DNA from: Nautilus pompilius
Taxonomy: Eukaryota; Mollusca; Cephalopoda; Nautilida; Nautilidae
Direction of reading: 5' to 3'
Length of the DNA stretch: 64,000 nucleotides
Assembly (NCBI GenBank): GCA_018389105.1
Contig: JACATO010000980.1
Location: forward strand, 372,001-436,000
A program made the position numbers and the translations under genes. Shown piece by piece: positions 49,801-58,836 of the stretch. Every line of letters starts with the position of its first letter. The stretch's first letter is position 1. Below the pieces are notes generated by a model. It saw nothing but the letters and a program-made list of their open reading frames with translations, made no database searches and was not told where the DNA came from.

Positions 49801-52800
49801 GCATTGAAATGAAAATCAACTGGCCGACCTCGGACTGCCAGAACTCCGGAAAATGTGGCAGCGGTAAGAGGTTCAGTTCAACAGTCTCCACGACGTTCGG
49901 CACGGAAATGAAACAAAATGGCATTCTATGTACATTTCGAAAATAAAAACACAAATGTGCCAGATCATTTTGCCACTGTATATATATATAAGCCCAGCAA
50001 AGTAGCAAACTGAACAAAGACAACCTTTTCTTCTAAAGCATCTCTCTCCAAAGCAGCTATAAAATGTTTGTTTTTTTTTTAATTTTGAAAATTTTGTCAG
50101 TTTTTAATGATTGTCAAACATATATAGTAAATTCCCTTCACATCATTTGTCTGGGTAAGAGAGCAATCTAAATAAAACATCAATTTAAAGTGAACGACAT
50201 ATTAGTCAGTCCAGAACCTGGACAAAAACCTATTTCATACTATGTAAACCTAGCTACAGGCAACATTTTGCTTTGGGGTTAAAGATGAATGTTGTAGCAT
50301 TCAAAAGTTTCACTTATGGTTTTGTTTACCACCACTCCACTTATTTTATTTCCTTACATATCTTTTTGAAACCAACAAAATTGATCCAAGTTTTTTTCTT
50401 CAAACTTATCATCATAAGAGTTGGTCAATCTCACCATGAAGGTTAATTATCCTGATGCAGCTTTTAGTAATGAGTGGAATCTCCTGTCCTGTGGCCTGTA
50501 AATAAAAATAAGCAAGCTTCAATAGTTGGAATATTCTGCTGGCATTTCTAAACGGTTTCTTTTCTGTGCTGATATTTATCTCAATATCACATCTAATATA
50601 TCGATAAAGACAATTTGGTTTCATCCATTCTCACTTTACCAGCTTCCCTTCCATCGTTATGCAGTCAATTCTATTTACGTAGTGGCACGAAAGTAAATTA
50701 GAAGAAAAATATAAATTACTTACATTAAAGCACATCAGAGTGTAATGATAAGAATCTTAAAGTAATTATTAAACTGGACTTGCTTCATCAACATGGTAAA
50801 TAATGGATGATGTGCTTTGCGTAACATTATGCCACAAGTTTCTGCCAGAAAATAAGATACTTTATTTACATTTGCAGCAGCCATTGTGTCTTTATCTTTC
50901 CATGTATTAGACAAAATTTTCGCAAGCTGGATATTCAGTATTGAAGGGCATACACAAATTCTATAGGTGTAATTAGGTAGTCTCACATGTAAAATTTAAG
51001 GTAAACAAATGTAAACAATTATACTTATGCTATATGGGATCCAGCACTTCCAGTGGCATCCGTTTAGGAAGAAACGCACAGCAAGTGAACTAAGGCAAAG
51101 TCAAACTTTATATACACTGGTTCCCAAATCTCTGTTATCTAAATGCCAATCACTAAATTCTTCAAAAGTTGAACATGACAATTGAATAATATATCTATGC
51201 ATAATTTGAGTGTAAAACTTACATCAATATATTCTTCTAAACTCCCACCAAATAATTTTGGCTGGCCAACAGGTGGCGTCCGACCAATCCGCCTCTTTTT
51301 CGGTTTGGGAGGTAAGGATGGCGGCCTTAAAAACACAAACATGTTTTTACAATAAGTCAAAAACAAAACAAAACGATGACACCTCCATCTGACAGACACT
51401 TTTGATTCAGTTTATTATTTAAAAAAAATTTTTCAAATACAATCTTTGCCAAACTCTTAAAGAAAATAAAAGAAAAATAGTACCAATTCCAAACAAAATA
51501 TGCTTACATTGCCTTATTTATACTGTCACTTTTAACCTTTATTTTTTTTGTTCCAACCCTGAAATGCATTTTTTTAAAAAATTTTTGGAATAAGAAAACA
51601 AAAACAGGAGAGAGAGAGAGAGTTTCATGGCAAACCAATCAGTGTGAACTGTTAATTCCCTGACAGCTGTTGGCACACAAGTACAATGTACAGAGAGCCA
51701 AATCCATTATAAAAATAAACCAGAACAAACCAACATTCATGTGTAATTTTGGTGTAACTATGCCAGGTAAGTGATTTATGCAGCTTTTATTAAAACAAGA
51801 GCATTCAAAAGCCGAGTGGATGGAGCCCGAATTTGCTTACCTCGTTGTAGTTCCTGATGGAGATACTTGATTTTCACCAAGAGCTTTTCGTATTGCATTG
51901 TACTTGGACTGTAGCCGTGCCAGCCGGTTACAACTTAGTGTATACTCTTTGAATTTCTAAAACAAAAGTGAAAAAAAGTCTGCTGGATATGTTGTCAGAA
52001 AACTCAGAAAATATTAAAACTCATTAATAAAAAATTAATAGGAAACTTAAACTCAAGTTACATTTACAGTAATTTATTAAACCTTTTCAAAAGAAACTTT
52101 ATTGCACTTGTTCTGCAATAGCTTCTGGAAAGCAAACATCATCTTGGGGGGGGGGGCTTGTATAACCTAGCTTCCATCTGCAATTTGGGTGTAAATCCAC
52201 CTTAACAAGCCTAGAACCTCTGAATTTTGTAAACTGGTTGAACAGAACTCATCAATAAAATAATAATAAAGCAAAAACCACATTTAGTTTACAACTAATT
52301 TTTAATGAACTGAAGTTTTATTAATGCACACAAAAAGCAAACTTTGTACAGATCCTTGCCATAATAAGTTAAACATCAAAGGTGAGTGTATGTTTGTATG
52401 TATATGAATAAATATTTGAAGATATTTTTAACATTTGGTAGTAGTCCCTCTGCCATTGAGCAGAACAAACAGATGTCGTGGCATGGAATCTATCACATTA
52501 TCTATGGTGACCTGGTTTAGGTTTTTCCCATGTAAGGTTGTTGTTAGTCATTTGACCCTTAGTATTATTTCAAGATGCTTCAAAAAGTGTTCAATATAGT
52601 TCATATCTGGGCTCTATAGACCCAGAGAATCTTTCAAGTTATGGCAGTTCTGGATGTATATATTGATTTTCCTGCAGGATAGGGTTATTACAGTTGAGAA
52701 CCCCTTGATGAAATACAGGCAGAGGACCTTCTTTTTTATTTTTATATATCTTTTTGTGGTGAATGTGTTAAGTGGTGTGTGTGAAAGTTCGTGTATGCGT

Positions 52801-55800
52801 GTGTATCTCCGAGGAGAAGGGAATGGAGGTTGGTGGCTGAAGCCCGGTGTGGAGCAAGCTCCCGTTATGGCCTAAAAGGCCAGGTTGAGGTGCCAAAGCA
52901 CCTTGTGTATCTGGCCGCGAGTGATCGCTTCCCCAGCCAAAAACCAATTTTGGGAAAAAAGGCCTCAGCATGTCAAGTCTGAAACCAGTCTCGATGCACC
53001 TAACCTTCCCAGCCAGATAGGCAGGCCAAAGGCAAAAAGTGCCCCTCGCCTCCCCACCCACATAAGGTTGATTCCAAGTGGTAGGTTGAGAGCAGGATCT
53101 CTTAGTATATTCCAAATGTCGTCTGAATTTAGAATAGAAGACATATTTTATCCCCATTTCAAATGTCTGCCTACACCACTACACCCAAACAGGCCATTAA
53201 AAAACACTGGTGCAAAAGCTTCAATCTTACTTTAGATCCATATGAACCCAAAAGATGTGAACTGGCTAAGGCATGACTCACCTGTAAAGACCACCATTGT
53301 ATGCATGTCACGAGAATGTGACCACTAATGGCTTCCATTAAGTAACGTGTTCAATGTCACTGCAAAAATGGCAAACAACAAAGAGCCTATTCCTCGTTTG
53401 CAGTGATAGGATGCCATTAGTGTGCTGCAGTTACACTTCCTATCTAAACAAGAGATTTGATGCACATCGCCTACCTGACTGGGTTAAAAGGAGAGATACC
53501 ACTTTCTAGGCAAATAAGCCTACGATGATGATGAATGATGATGATTGGGCATATAAAATCATGGAGGAACTTCCTCTGTGGATGTATAAATCATTTTCAA
53601 AGCTGGAGCAGCAAAGCACAAAAATCTTCGGCAGTTGAGGGCACCACTAATTCATAGTGACCATGCATCTATCAGCTCTGAGACTTTCATACTATTTCTG
53701 GTTTCAGAATTGAAAAGAAGACATTTTAGAATGACATCTAATAACAATTTTTTTCTAGAAAGTACACAATGTACAGAAAAACTGTACCTGACAAACTCAC
53801 CGAGAGGTGATAGGACTCTGTTTCCAATCTGTCTGACCTCCGTTTGGCTGCCTCATGAGGAGACTTGGGTGGAGGATTCTCATTAACAAAAAAGTTCTCC
53901 ACATCATAGTCTTTTACAACTATCATATCCATCAATGTTTTCTCTGCTGTCTCCAGTGTCTTCCAGATCTGAAAGAAAATAGGTTAGTTAATTAACCTCA
54001 TCCACTTGTCATCAGTGCTAGTAAAAAGAAACAAAAACAGACAGCTCAGAGTTTTGGGGTTATTTTTATTTACTGTAATTCTTTGTAAAATGTATCATAC
54101 ATGAAAGACCAAAATGTTTAATGAGATAGAATTAAGAAATAAGTCTAAAAGGAGCTGATTGTCAGTAATTTTTTTTTTTTTTTGTTTACAACTCTGCTTG
54201 GTCTGGTTTGTTGCATTGATGAAGTCAACTACAGATTATATATTTAATAAAGGAATGTCTGAAGGTGGATGAATATATCCATAGGCTCAGAAAGTGGTGG
54301 AACAAATACTGTAATCATTCTGGAGATTGCCTGGGAGATCAAAGAAATTGGCGAGAGAGGAACTTACTTGTCTCCAGGTACACTCAGTATGAAAATATCA
54401 AGACCAGGTGATGTTGAGTGGAAATGACTTTGGACAGAGCAAATCTGCAGTCAAGACTGCCTTTTGTATCAATTACTCTCTATCTTAAAATACTTGTCAG
54501 AACTTGAGAGCACACACTGAATCTACACACCCCACCACCAGAATTTCTAATCTAAGCTGGTTGGTTCTTTATACATTGAAAATGAAGAGAGATCTGATTT
54601 TATTTTGGCTCATTTTTCATTAAGGAAACAAAGAACATAATAAAGACATCTTTACAAAGATTTCCTGGGATATTCATGATACATGTCGAAAGGTAAAAAG
54701 AAAAAAAAAAAGAAGAAAAAAGTGGTTATTCTGTTTATTCACAGAAATTGAATATTTCCTAAGCACCACTTTGTAAGTGGTAACTGTCGGACACTTAAGA
54801 CTTTTAGGATGTGCCAAGTGGTAAATAGCCTACATCAGGTGACAGGGCAATGACTACTTTCATTGTCAACTCAATGACCAGCCTTCCTTCTCTGAACTAG
54901 AAAACATGAGTCTTAAACAATAAAGCAATAGCAGTTATAAGCAAGTAATAAAAATAATTTGAGCAAGGGATGGGCAAAATAGAAAAGAAAAAGAAATATT
55001 TCTCACGCTTGGGTTAAACTACGCACGCATGCACACACACACAAAATCTATGAAAGATAAAATGTTTGATCAGGGTAGATAGATTTAAACTAACTCCCAG
55101 ATTACATTCAAATACAATTTCAAAAAGTTAGAATTTTTCAATACTCATATCTATTTGCTAAAATTATCAAATCATTATAATACAAAAATAAAAACAAACA
55201 TATATCATTAACATATAAGATTTATCATGTATTGATCATCATCAATGTTACAACACAGAACTAAAATTTTGAAATTTATTGCCAAATGATCTTGTACATT
55301 GAACATCTTGGTACGTCATCATACAGGTTGATGTTGATGTCTGCAGAATGCAATCAGAAGCAGCACCTGTATCTGCTGCAAGTACAGTTAAACAACACTT
55401 CCAAGTTTGGTGAAGATACTCCTACTAGAATCTGGCTGTAAACTGAGATAAACCCGGAAAAAGGTTTTGAAATCATGACAAATTAGTGCATTTCTCACTT
55501 ATTGAAAACCAGTGGTAACACAATTCATTAACATTAGCAGTACATTAAGTTTGAGATAAGACAATTATTATTATTTTACATAGCTAAGAATTAAAAAGCA
55601 AAACAAAAATCCTGGGTTAATTAATGACCGATTGTTTGTAATACAATGAAAAATGCCTCATATGTGAAGAGATTTGTAAACTGATCCCATTAGGAAGATA
55701 AATGTTTGAAAAATTGATTTTAAAAAAGTCAGTGTTAAAAAATATATCTCAAAATGCAAAAAAAAAAATTCCTTTAAGATCAAATCATCAGTACTATAAC

Positions 55801-58800
55801 AGACTTCTATAGTATTAATTGCAAGAACAGATTCCAAATCAGGTGACCTTCAAAAATAAAACAGATTAGTTCAGAAGTATGATCGGCTTATTATTGCGAA
55901 TTATTTGTGCAAGGGTACGAGTGGATCCTGCATCTCAAGGTTTCAGACCAATCTTACCATGAAAAAAAGAAATTTAAAAAAATCTCTGATAGAGACAGTA
56001 ATTCTTAAGACAGCCTCACTAAGATACCAAGTTAAATCAATAAGTCAGCTCACAACATGCAATCCTTTACTCATGATCATGTCACACATTAGGCCAGTGA
56101 AATTTTAAAATACTTTTTTCATTAACACTTCTAGTTTATTAGTCACACCATGCGAACTCAAACTGTTGTCATCTTTTAGGGATATTTGGCTGAAAAAAGG
56201 TGATACAACTGGTGAACTAGGCAGTATGAGCCATAGAGGTTATCACCTGCGATGTGCCAAAATGAACAACATTTGCTCAGACTTAGATATTGAATTCTTT
56301 CAAATTTTCTTATGGATTATTTTGAACCCCATGTATATTTTCACCAATTTAAATAATACAGTATTACCATAAATTATTAGACAATAATAATATATGGTCA
56401 GAAACTTGTAGATTTTATTAACAACACTTTTATTAATGCAAATACAGAACAGAGCTTAAGTGATAGCAGTAATTCATCATTAAGAGTCTGGCTGCTGGCT
56501 CTGATCCCAGGCTGCTTTCAAAAGGGATTTGCATTTAAACTTCTCTCCTGATTCTACAGAAGAAAGAAAATTCTAAGATTCAACACAGTTAAAAAATAAA
56601 AATCCATGGAAAAAATGCGAGAAAGACTGTTGAGTTTCAGAATAAACTGGAACAACGTTTGAGAAATATTAAAATATCTTTTTTTAAAATTGCTGTTCGA
56701 TTAATTCACTTCATTATTTGTGCTTCTTAACTGCTGATAAAATGAGTTTTTATCTCAATATCTGCATTTCTTATTTAATAAGCCACTCTGTCAACACAAA
56801 ACCTACTAAATGTTCAAGTCTATGCCTATGGAGGAACCAGAATCTCTATCCTACAAGCAAAGTTGGGGTACTTAGTGGAGTCTCTCAATTGTCATCCTAT
56901 CAAAATGCTACCACCAACAATAAACAATTGTCCCTTCCCCTGAAAATACTAACTTCATCATTTTCTAAGCGAACACCTTCTAATCTCGTTTTGATCATTT
57001 CACATCTCTTCACCAGATCATCCTGGATTGTCTTCTGAGCACTAATTTGACGCATCTGAAAAAAAAGAAAAGGACGAGTTTAAGGATGCAGGAACAATCA
57101 GCAAAATGACTTCATCTTTTTCAGTAAATGGAGTCAACCCTGTGTTAGAAGACAAGGTGCACTGTAAGGCCCCCATCCCTGACTGCCCAGAAAAACGCTG
57201 GTTATTTGAATTGTTTTCTTTTTTTTAAAGACAAAGCAAAGGTGAGCAAACTGCTACAATAAATATTCAAACAACATTAATGCACTATCCTTTCATTTTT
57301 TTATATTAAAAACCCCAATTTGAATTGTTTTCCATTACTATTTTTGTGCACTCTTGGCCACCAGTTCTTCTTTGGTGCCATTTTCATAATCATACAGAGT
57401 AAAGAGCTTTTATCAATATGCTCTGTATTAAAAACTAGAAGAGCAAACCAATATTTTTAAAAAGCAAACTTATTAAATTCCAGAAGCAGCAGAAACAAAA
57501 GGTGTCAGTAAAATGCTACGCTGTTGTCAATGGCTTTCCCACGTACCAAATTTGTGCTGGCAATTTAGAAATTGGCCCGAAGTGGCAAACAGTGTCTTCT
57601 AGCCCCTTAAAGTTTGTTAAATGTTTTCTAAAACAAAATGTTGATTAACCCTCTGAAGATGATAGGGCTGATCTAATCAACCCAAAGCTAGTAAGCAAAA
57701 AAAAAAAAAAAAAAAAATTACATCTAATCTGTTGGCCCCATAAAAGAGCATTAAGCTCCAGGAACCAGCCCAAATAACAAGCACTTAATTTATTTTTCTA
57801 AATTCAATCAAAACTAGCAGAGGAACAATACTGACCCCCTCCCCCTTTAATAATGTATGTTCAACCCAAACCACCACTATATAAGCTGGAATCCAGGTTT
57901 TAACTCGGCTAGACTTAAACTACATTTCCGTCACAAAGTAGACATGTTGGTGGTTCAGTATGGATGAACTCTTAAACTACAATAAGATATTGCATTTGAG
58001 GTCACAACCATTACACGCAGCTCTTGTCTGGAAGTGATGAAAAATAAACAACAACGTCTTCCAAAGTGTATTAACAAAATGTTAAATATATTCTTCAGTA
58101 TGCAAATCTAACAGAAGACCCATTGTGGAGACACTGAATGATGTTATTCCTATTTGAAACCCCCCTCAAGTTCAGTAACTGTTCATTTAAGAACTACTAG
58201 ATATAAAATTAGAATGTGTGTTTCCAAACAGTATTCTGTCGTCTCAATTAATTAAATCACTAAATGAGATGCAAGATTTGTGCTCATTCATTAGTTCTAA
58301 GCATTTCCAGTTTATTTTGAAAACAATTTTTTTGAAATTGGATAATTATTTTGATTTTAAACCAGTTAAGACCCCCTTAACCCTGCCAACATTTCCCATT
58401 GAGAAATTTACACGAGAAAATAACTAAAAAAAACAAACAAAACAACAACTAGCACACATGGAATGATCTGATTGTCTAAGACAACAAAAGCTGGAATAAG
58501 TCAAAAACCAGTTGGCAACAAGAGATCTATTACAATTTCTAGAATAGATTGAAAGAAATAGAAATAAGTAAAACAAAAACAAAAAAAAAATCAGAGAAAA
58601 TCCATTTCACCTACCTCATCTCCCTTAAAGGGTTGATACTCAAATTTTTTTGGCAACATAAACACTGAATTGTACAGTTCCATAAATTTTTGTTTGTCAG
58701 CTCTGCAATCAAGATCAGTGATACACTTATTGAGCTGATCAATAGCAGACTGATGAGAGTTCTTGAGCTGATCATGAGATGATAAATACATCTTCATTGA

Positions 58801-58836
58801 CCGAGCCACACAGTTATGATAACCAAAGTCCATACA
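18956..58836 (-). CDS. SRGAP: srGAP (SLIT-ROBO Rho GTPase-activating protein), 3' part, 14 exons
   Basis: Fourteen exons with matching phases give one 848-residue frame ending in a stop; the N-terminal part lies beyond the right edge. Order: end of the F-BAR domain (1-74), coiled-coil tail (75-203), basic Pro-rich hinge (203-222), RhoGAP (about 224-430) with arginine finger Arg266 in GIFRVSG, GVLKLYFRELREPLFP and MMDPYNLAICFGPTL, acidic linker, SH3 (about 459-512, ALYDF and DWWEG), and a Ser/Pro-rich tail. The domain order is unique to the srGAP family, whose members bind Robo receptors, bend membranes as F-BAR dimers and inactivate Rac/Cdc42 in neuronal morphogenesis (family knowledge). Human paralogues are about 1,050-1,100 residues, so roughly 290 residues are missing here. 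Which vertebrate paralogue is closest cannot be told. Confidence 0.96.
19845..20400 (-). other. srGAP last intron
   Basis: About 560 bases of AT-rich sequence; nothing recognised beyond splice sites. Confidence 0.7.
20401..20517 (-). CDS. SRGAP: srGAP exon: post-SH3 linker
   Basis: 117 bases, phase 2 to 2, between ggaag and gtatgt. Encodes ANKYLNSEPTTITAALEP and ASHNEMMLQELMTLNKIP. It was recognised by phase compatibility with both neighbours and an open frame, not by homology. An AG closer to the exon body would create a stop, so the acceptor at 20,518 is chosen. The 13.5-kb intron upstream could hide another small exon. Confidence 0.75.
22130..22960 (+). mobile_element. Tigger/pogo-type derivative with N-terminal transposase piece
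   Basis: Begins after a TA with CAGTCGTCCCTCGCC and a CpG-rich subterminal region resembling Tigger ends. At 22,435-22,710 it encodes the N-terminal psq/CENP-B-type DNA-binding part (MSPKRPAPSKASGTEPKRQR, then LLDMLKEGRSYAAVGRHYG and INESLVRYIKK). A frameshift near 22,690 is followed by SFNKTAKRVVTSRNKAM-stop in another frame, and the whole DDE catalytic domain is absent. Downstream is a tandem array, then AT-rich sequence and a degraded right end, so the right boundary is approximate. Confidence 0.85.
22765..22880. repeat. About 21-bp tandem array inside the Tigger derivative
   Basis: About five units of GTTTATAAGAGTGTGGGGAG with small changes in the G run and one shorter degenerate unit at each end. 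It occupies the place where the catalytic domain would be in an intact element. Confidence 0.9.
24030..25760 (+). mobile_element. Degraded hAT transposon of the GTF2IRD2/ZBED type
   Basis: Plus-strand fragments in different frames follow the order of this hAT clade: KKRKVDSECRMFSKG (about 24,209), EITEELLSTKF and ELTTGKDVFDKL (about 24,625-24,700), ADIHLHCIIHKKLLCKS (about 24,832), FIQARWLHHQQFIALLENI (about 24,909), then LNLKLQDKGMF and LPIREKLISESL near the C-terminus, and a final RSQMTNEHLRAV. Many stops and frameshifts mean it is dead. Terminal repeats were not resolved. Confidence 0.85.
28300..28950 (+). mobile_element. Tc1-like transposase remnant
   Basis: The 28,580-28,920 region reads, across frames, TLLHGFTDDQN, then a block ILMEDDAHPHRTC with the second catalytic aspartate region, and IWPANIPEINPIENVWD, corresponding to the DxNPIE motif of Tc1 enzymes. 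It is frameshifted and truncated; the left edge is approximate. Confidence 0.75.
32810..33480 (+). mobile_element. GC-rich remnant of a DNA transposon, possibly piggyBac-like
   Basis: G+C is clearly higher than in the surroundings. A 69-codon frame (33,015-33,224) encodes an acidic Ser-rich stretch, SWSDSEEETLRDVSEQSDK, followed in another frame by RPVDFFHHVAEEF. An acidic N-terminus followed by a P-x-DFF-type block is reminiscent of piggyBac transposases, but the match is weak and no TTAA ends were confirmed. Confidence 0.3.
33694..34000 (+). other. Possible LTR-like end with primer-binding-like motif
   Basis: From about 33,698 (TGTAGCGGCC) a short AT-rich stretch carries an AATAAA near 33,845 and is followed by TTTCAGAAGTTGGCGACCC, which resembles the tRNA-type primer-binding junction of some gypsy-group retroelements. 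No second LTR, gag or pol was seen, so the assignment is speculative. Confidence 0.2.
34068..34248 (-). CDS. SRGAP: srGAP exon: SH3 domain
   Basis: 181 bases, phase 1 to 2, acceptor with a long pyrimidine tract. Encodes the whole SH3 fold: EATALYDFEGRTDRELSFKK, GDTLVIFNQVSTDWWEG and EGLIPDKYVTLKSG. The ALYDF, acidic RT loop, tandem Trp and Pro/Tyr ligand-binding residues are all present. srGAP SH3 domains bind the Robo CC3 motif and WASP/WAVE-type ligands (family knowledge). Confidence 0.97.
39933..39962. repeat. Left terminal inverted repeat of the Tc1 element
   Basis: 30 bases identical to the reverse complement of 41,496-41,525, directly next to the TA duplication. Confidence 0.95.
41496..41525. 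repeat. Right terminal inverted repeat of the Tc1 element
   Basis: Perfect inverted match to the left end; followed by TA. Preservation of the ends contrasts with the decayed coding region. Confidence 0.95.
43044..43108 (-). CDS. SRGAP: Candidate alternative last exon of srGAP (SH3-less form)
   Basis: About 310 bases downstream of the linker exon, a strong minus-strand acceptor (cctcattccag) opens a 65-base reading frame in exactly the phase left by the linker exon. It encodes GDTSPPKLNPVDDRLGIQ and ends KRL-stop, with no good donor before the stop. Spliced there, the protein would keep F-BAR and RhoGAP but lose SH3 and tail. A possible AATAAA lies about 1 kb downstream (42,012-42,017). No transcript evidence is available. 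Confidence 0.4.
43417..43475 (-). CDS. SRGAP: srGAP exon: acidic RhoGAP-SH3 linker, tandem acceptor
   Basis: 59 bases, phase 2 to 1. Encodes NRERDGNEDDEANSLPSDEE. The acceptor is ACAGCAG: using the second AG removes three bases (exon starts 43,472) and changes Asn-Arg to Lys. Both versions keep the frame. The linker is shorter than in vertebrate srGAPs but equally acidic. Confidence 0.85.
43476..44667 (-). other. srGAP intron after the RhoGAP end
   Basis: About 1.2 kb; no gene or repeat family recognised. Confidence 0.6.
44668..44877 (-). CDS. SRGAP: srGAP exon: RhoGAP end
   Basis: 210 bases, phase 2 to 2. Encodes SEYSDENMMDPYNLAICFGP with the conserved asparagine that stabilises the GTPase switch, then NDLIKNIIIHQEEIFP and a divergent tail GEVYEKWIVDR. 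Confidence 0.96.
44878..46229 (-). other. Two srGAP introns around the 45,704-45,809 exon
   Basis: Apart from that exon, these roughly 820- and 420-base introns contain only AT-rich sequence, with one C run near 45,470. Confidence 0.6.
45704..45809 (-). CDS. SRGAP: srGAP exon: RhoGAP middle helices
   Basis: 106 bases, phase 1 to 2. Encodes AEDVQHCIEKVKELIATLPR, then IFIVMRYLFAFLN, matching LPKTTLIIMRYLFAFLNHL in the family. Confidence 0.95.
46230..46364 (-). CDS. SRGAP: srGAP exon: RhoGAP core
   Basis: 135 bases, phase 1 to 1. Encodes DDPLMDVVDASDINSVAG, then VLKLYFRELREPLFP, including the conserved lysine and arginine that contact the GTPase and the finger loop. Confidence 0.96.
46365..49211 (-). 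other. srGAP intron within the RhoGAP region
   Basis: The right part is filled by the Tigger element (47,544-49,141). The left part, 46,365-47,543, is AT-rich with no recognised feature. The element ends only about 70 bases from the arginine-finger exon. Confidence 0.65.
47544..49141 (-). mobile_element. Tigger/pogo transposon, inactive
   Basis: Flanked by TA at 47,542-47,543 and 49,142-49,143, with matching 8-base ends CAGTAAGT. On the minus strand the transposase reads from about 48,980: an N-terminal psq-type domain (ITLEVKLHVLKHFEAGERVV), LGLFWKHLSSHVYISKA near 48,530, FDWFTSYF and ISEYCARNNLDHRALLIQ near 48,240 and a C-terminal part to about 47,797. It has internal stops and frameshifts, and the aspartate expected after the LLIQ strand is not in place. 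It is about the size of a Tigger with deletions. Confidence 0.85.
49212..49289 (-). CDS. SRGAP: srGAP exon: RhoGAP arginine finger
   Basis: 78 bases, phase 1 to 1. Encodes GMHHQGIFRVSGAQVEIND and the following FKATFEKG. The arginine in GIFRVSG is the catalytic finger inserted into the GTPase active site, so the domain should be active. Confidence 0.96.
49290..50434 (-). other. srGAP intron containing a short mariner-like derivative
   Basis: About 1.1 kb; contains the 49,470-49,978 element and a TA microsatellite immediately after it. Nothing else recognised. Confidence 0.65.
49470..49978 (+). mobile_element. Deleted mariner-like element retaining its helix-turn-helix
   Basis: TA-flanked, with inverted ends sharing GCAAAATGATCTG and CACATTTGT, then a second long inverted match around TTTCGAAATGTACATAGAAT (left, from about 49,553, and right, to about 49,940). 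Between them a plus-strand frame encodes MNWTGEHCAFIVETFIKNN, then ATQRAFRVHFRLG and VPTRNTILLWVTNFRASGS, the DNA-binding N-terminal domain found in a large group of arthropod and mollusc mariner-type transposases (annotated DUF4817 in some databases). The frame then reads GRPRTARTPENV before jumping to the right end: the catalytic domain is deleted. Confidence 0.85.
50435..50495 (-). CDS. SRGAP: srGAP exon: RhoGAP helix A
   Basis: 61 bases, phase 0 to 1. Encodes ATGQEIPLITKSCIRIINLH, the first helices of the RhoGAP fold (compare IPLVVESCIRFI in vertebrate members). Confidence 0.95.
50496..51222 (-). other. srGAP intron
   Basis: About 730 bases, no recognised feature. The 83-codon minus-strand frame at 50,735-50,986 has no splice context or domain. 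Confidence 0.6.
51223..51325 (-). CDS. SRGAP: srGAP exon: basic proline hinge and RhoGAP start
   Basis: 103 bases, phase 2 to 0. Encodes PPSLPPKPKKRRIGRTPP followed by KLFGGSLEEYID, the entry to the RhoGAP domain. The proline-lysine stretch could be an SH3-binding or membrane-binding hinge (inference). Confidence 0.94.
51608..51622. repeat. (GA)n microsatellite
   Basis: Short perfect GA run in the 515-base intron between srGAP exons 51,223-51,325 and 51,841-51,956. Confidence 0.9.
51841..51956 (-). CDS. SRGAP: srGAP exon: helix before RhoGAP
   Basis: 116 bases, phase 0 to 2. Encodes KFKEYTLSCNRLARLQSKYN and KALGENQVSPSG. The N-terminal helix aligns with the KMKEYLEGRNLITKLQAKH region of the family. 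Confidence 0.93.
52430..52650 (-). mobile_element. Tc1-like C-terminal fragment
   Basis: On the minus strand, fragments read SPDMNYIEHFLKH, matching the SPDLNPIEHVW motif, then TLHGKNLNQVT, and IDSMPRHLFVLLNGRG, matching the SMPRR...ARGG C-terminus of Tc1 transposases. Frames are broken by a stop. No inverted ends seen. Confidence 0.65.
52780..53530. mobile_element. GC-rich island, probably a dispersed repeat of unknown family
   Basis: Markedly richer in G+C and CpG than the surrounding intron. The minus strand is open for 129 codons (52,768-53,157), and overlapping plus-strand frames are also open over much of the same interval. The minus-strand reading contains CLWPAYLAGKVRCIETGFRL and GALAPQPGLLGHNGSLLHTG, with no domain I recognise. 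The right part (53,280-53,530) ends in a GATGATGAT tail. Abrupt composition and a simple-repeat tail suggest a SINE- or LINE-end-like insertion; the family is not identified. Confidence 0.4.
53801..53968 (-). CDS. SRGAP: srGAP exon: F-BAR extension
   Basis: 168 bases, phase 0 to 0, acceptor ctttcag and donor gtgagt. Encodes IWKTLETAEKTLMDMIVV, then KDYDVENFFVNENPPP and AAKRRSDRLETESYHLS, matching the srGAP block VEDFDVSDCF...KRRANQQETEQFYF. Confidence 0.95.
53969..56953 (-). other. srGAP intron (3.0 kb)
   Basis: AT-rich, with A/T runs and a short CA run near 55,035. No coding or mobile element recognised. Open frames at 55,905-56,372 have no domain. Confidence 0.6.
56954..57055 (-). CDS. SRGAP: srGAP exon: coiled-coil after F-BAR
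   Basis: 102 bases, phase 0 to 0, acceptor ttttttttcag, donor gttagt. Encodes MRQISAQKTIQDDLVKRC and the helix ending EGVRLENDE, aligning with the family segment before KKTMEATLQTIQD. Confidence 0.93.
57056..58614 (-). other. srGAP intron (1.6 kb)
   Basis: Includes an A run at 57,697-57,717. No gene or repeat family recognised. Confidence 0.6.
58615..58836 (-). CDS. SRGAP: srGAP exon: C-terminal F-BAR segment
   Basis: 222 bases, phase 0 to 0, acceptor tttccag and donor gtaggt. Encodes CMDFGYHNCVARSMKMYL, then LDCRADKQKFMELYNSVF and KKFEYQPFKGDE, matching the family block that ends FEFQPHMGD. This is the most N-terminal exon present in the window. Confidence 0.95.

Larger units (their letters stand above)
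51957..53800 (-). other. srGAP intron with Tc1 fragment and GC-rich island
   Basis: 1.8 kb. Contains a G run (52,146-52,156), the Tc1 fragment at 52,430-52,650 and the GC-rich island at 52,780-53,530, listed separately. Confidence 0.65.
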
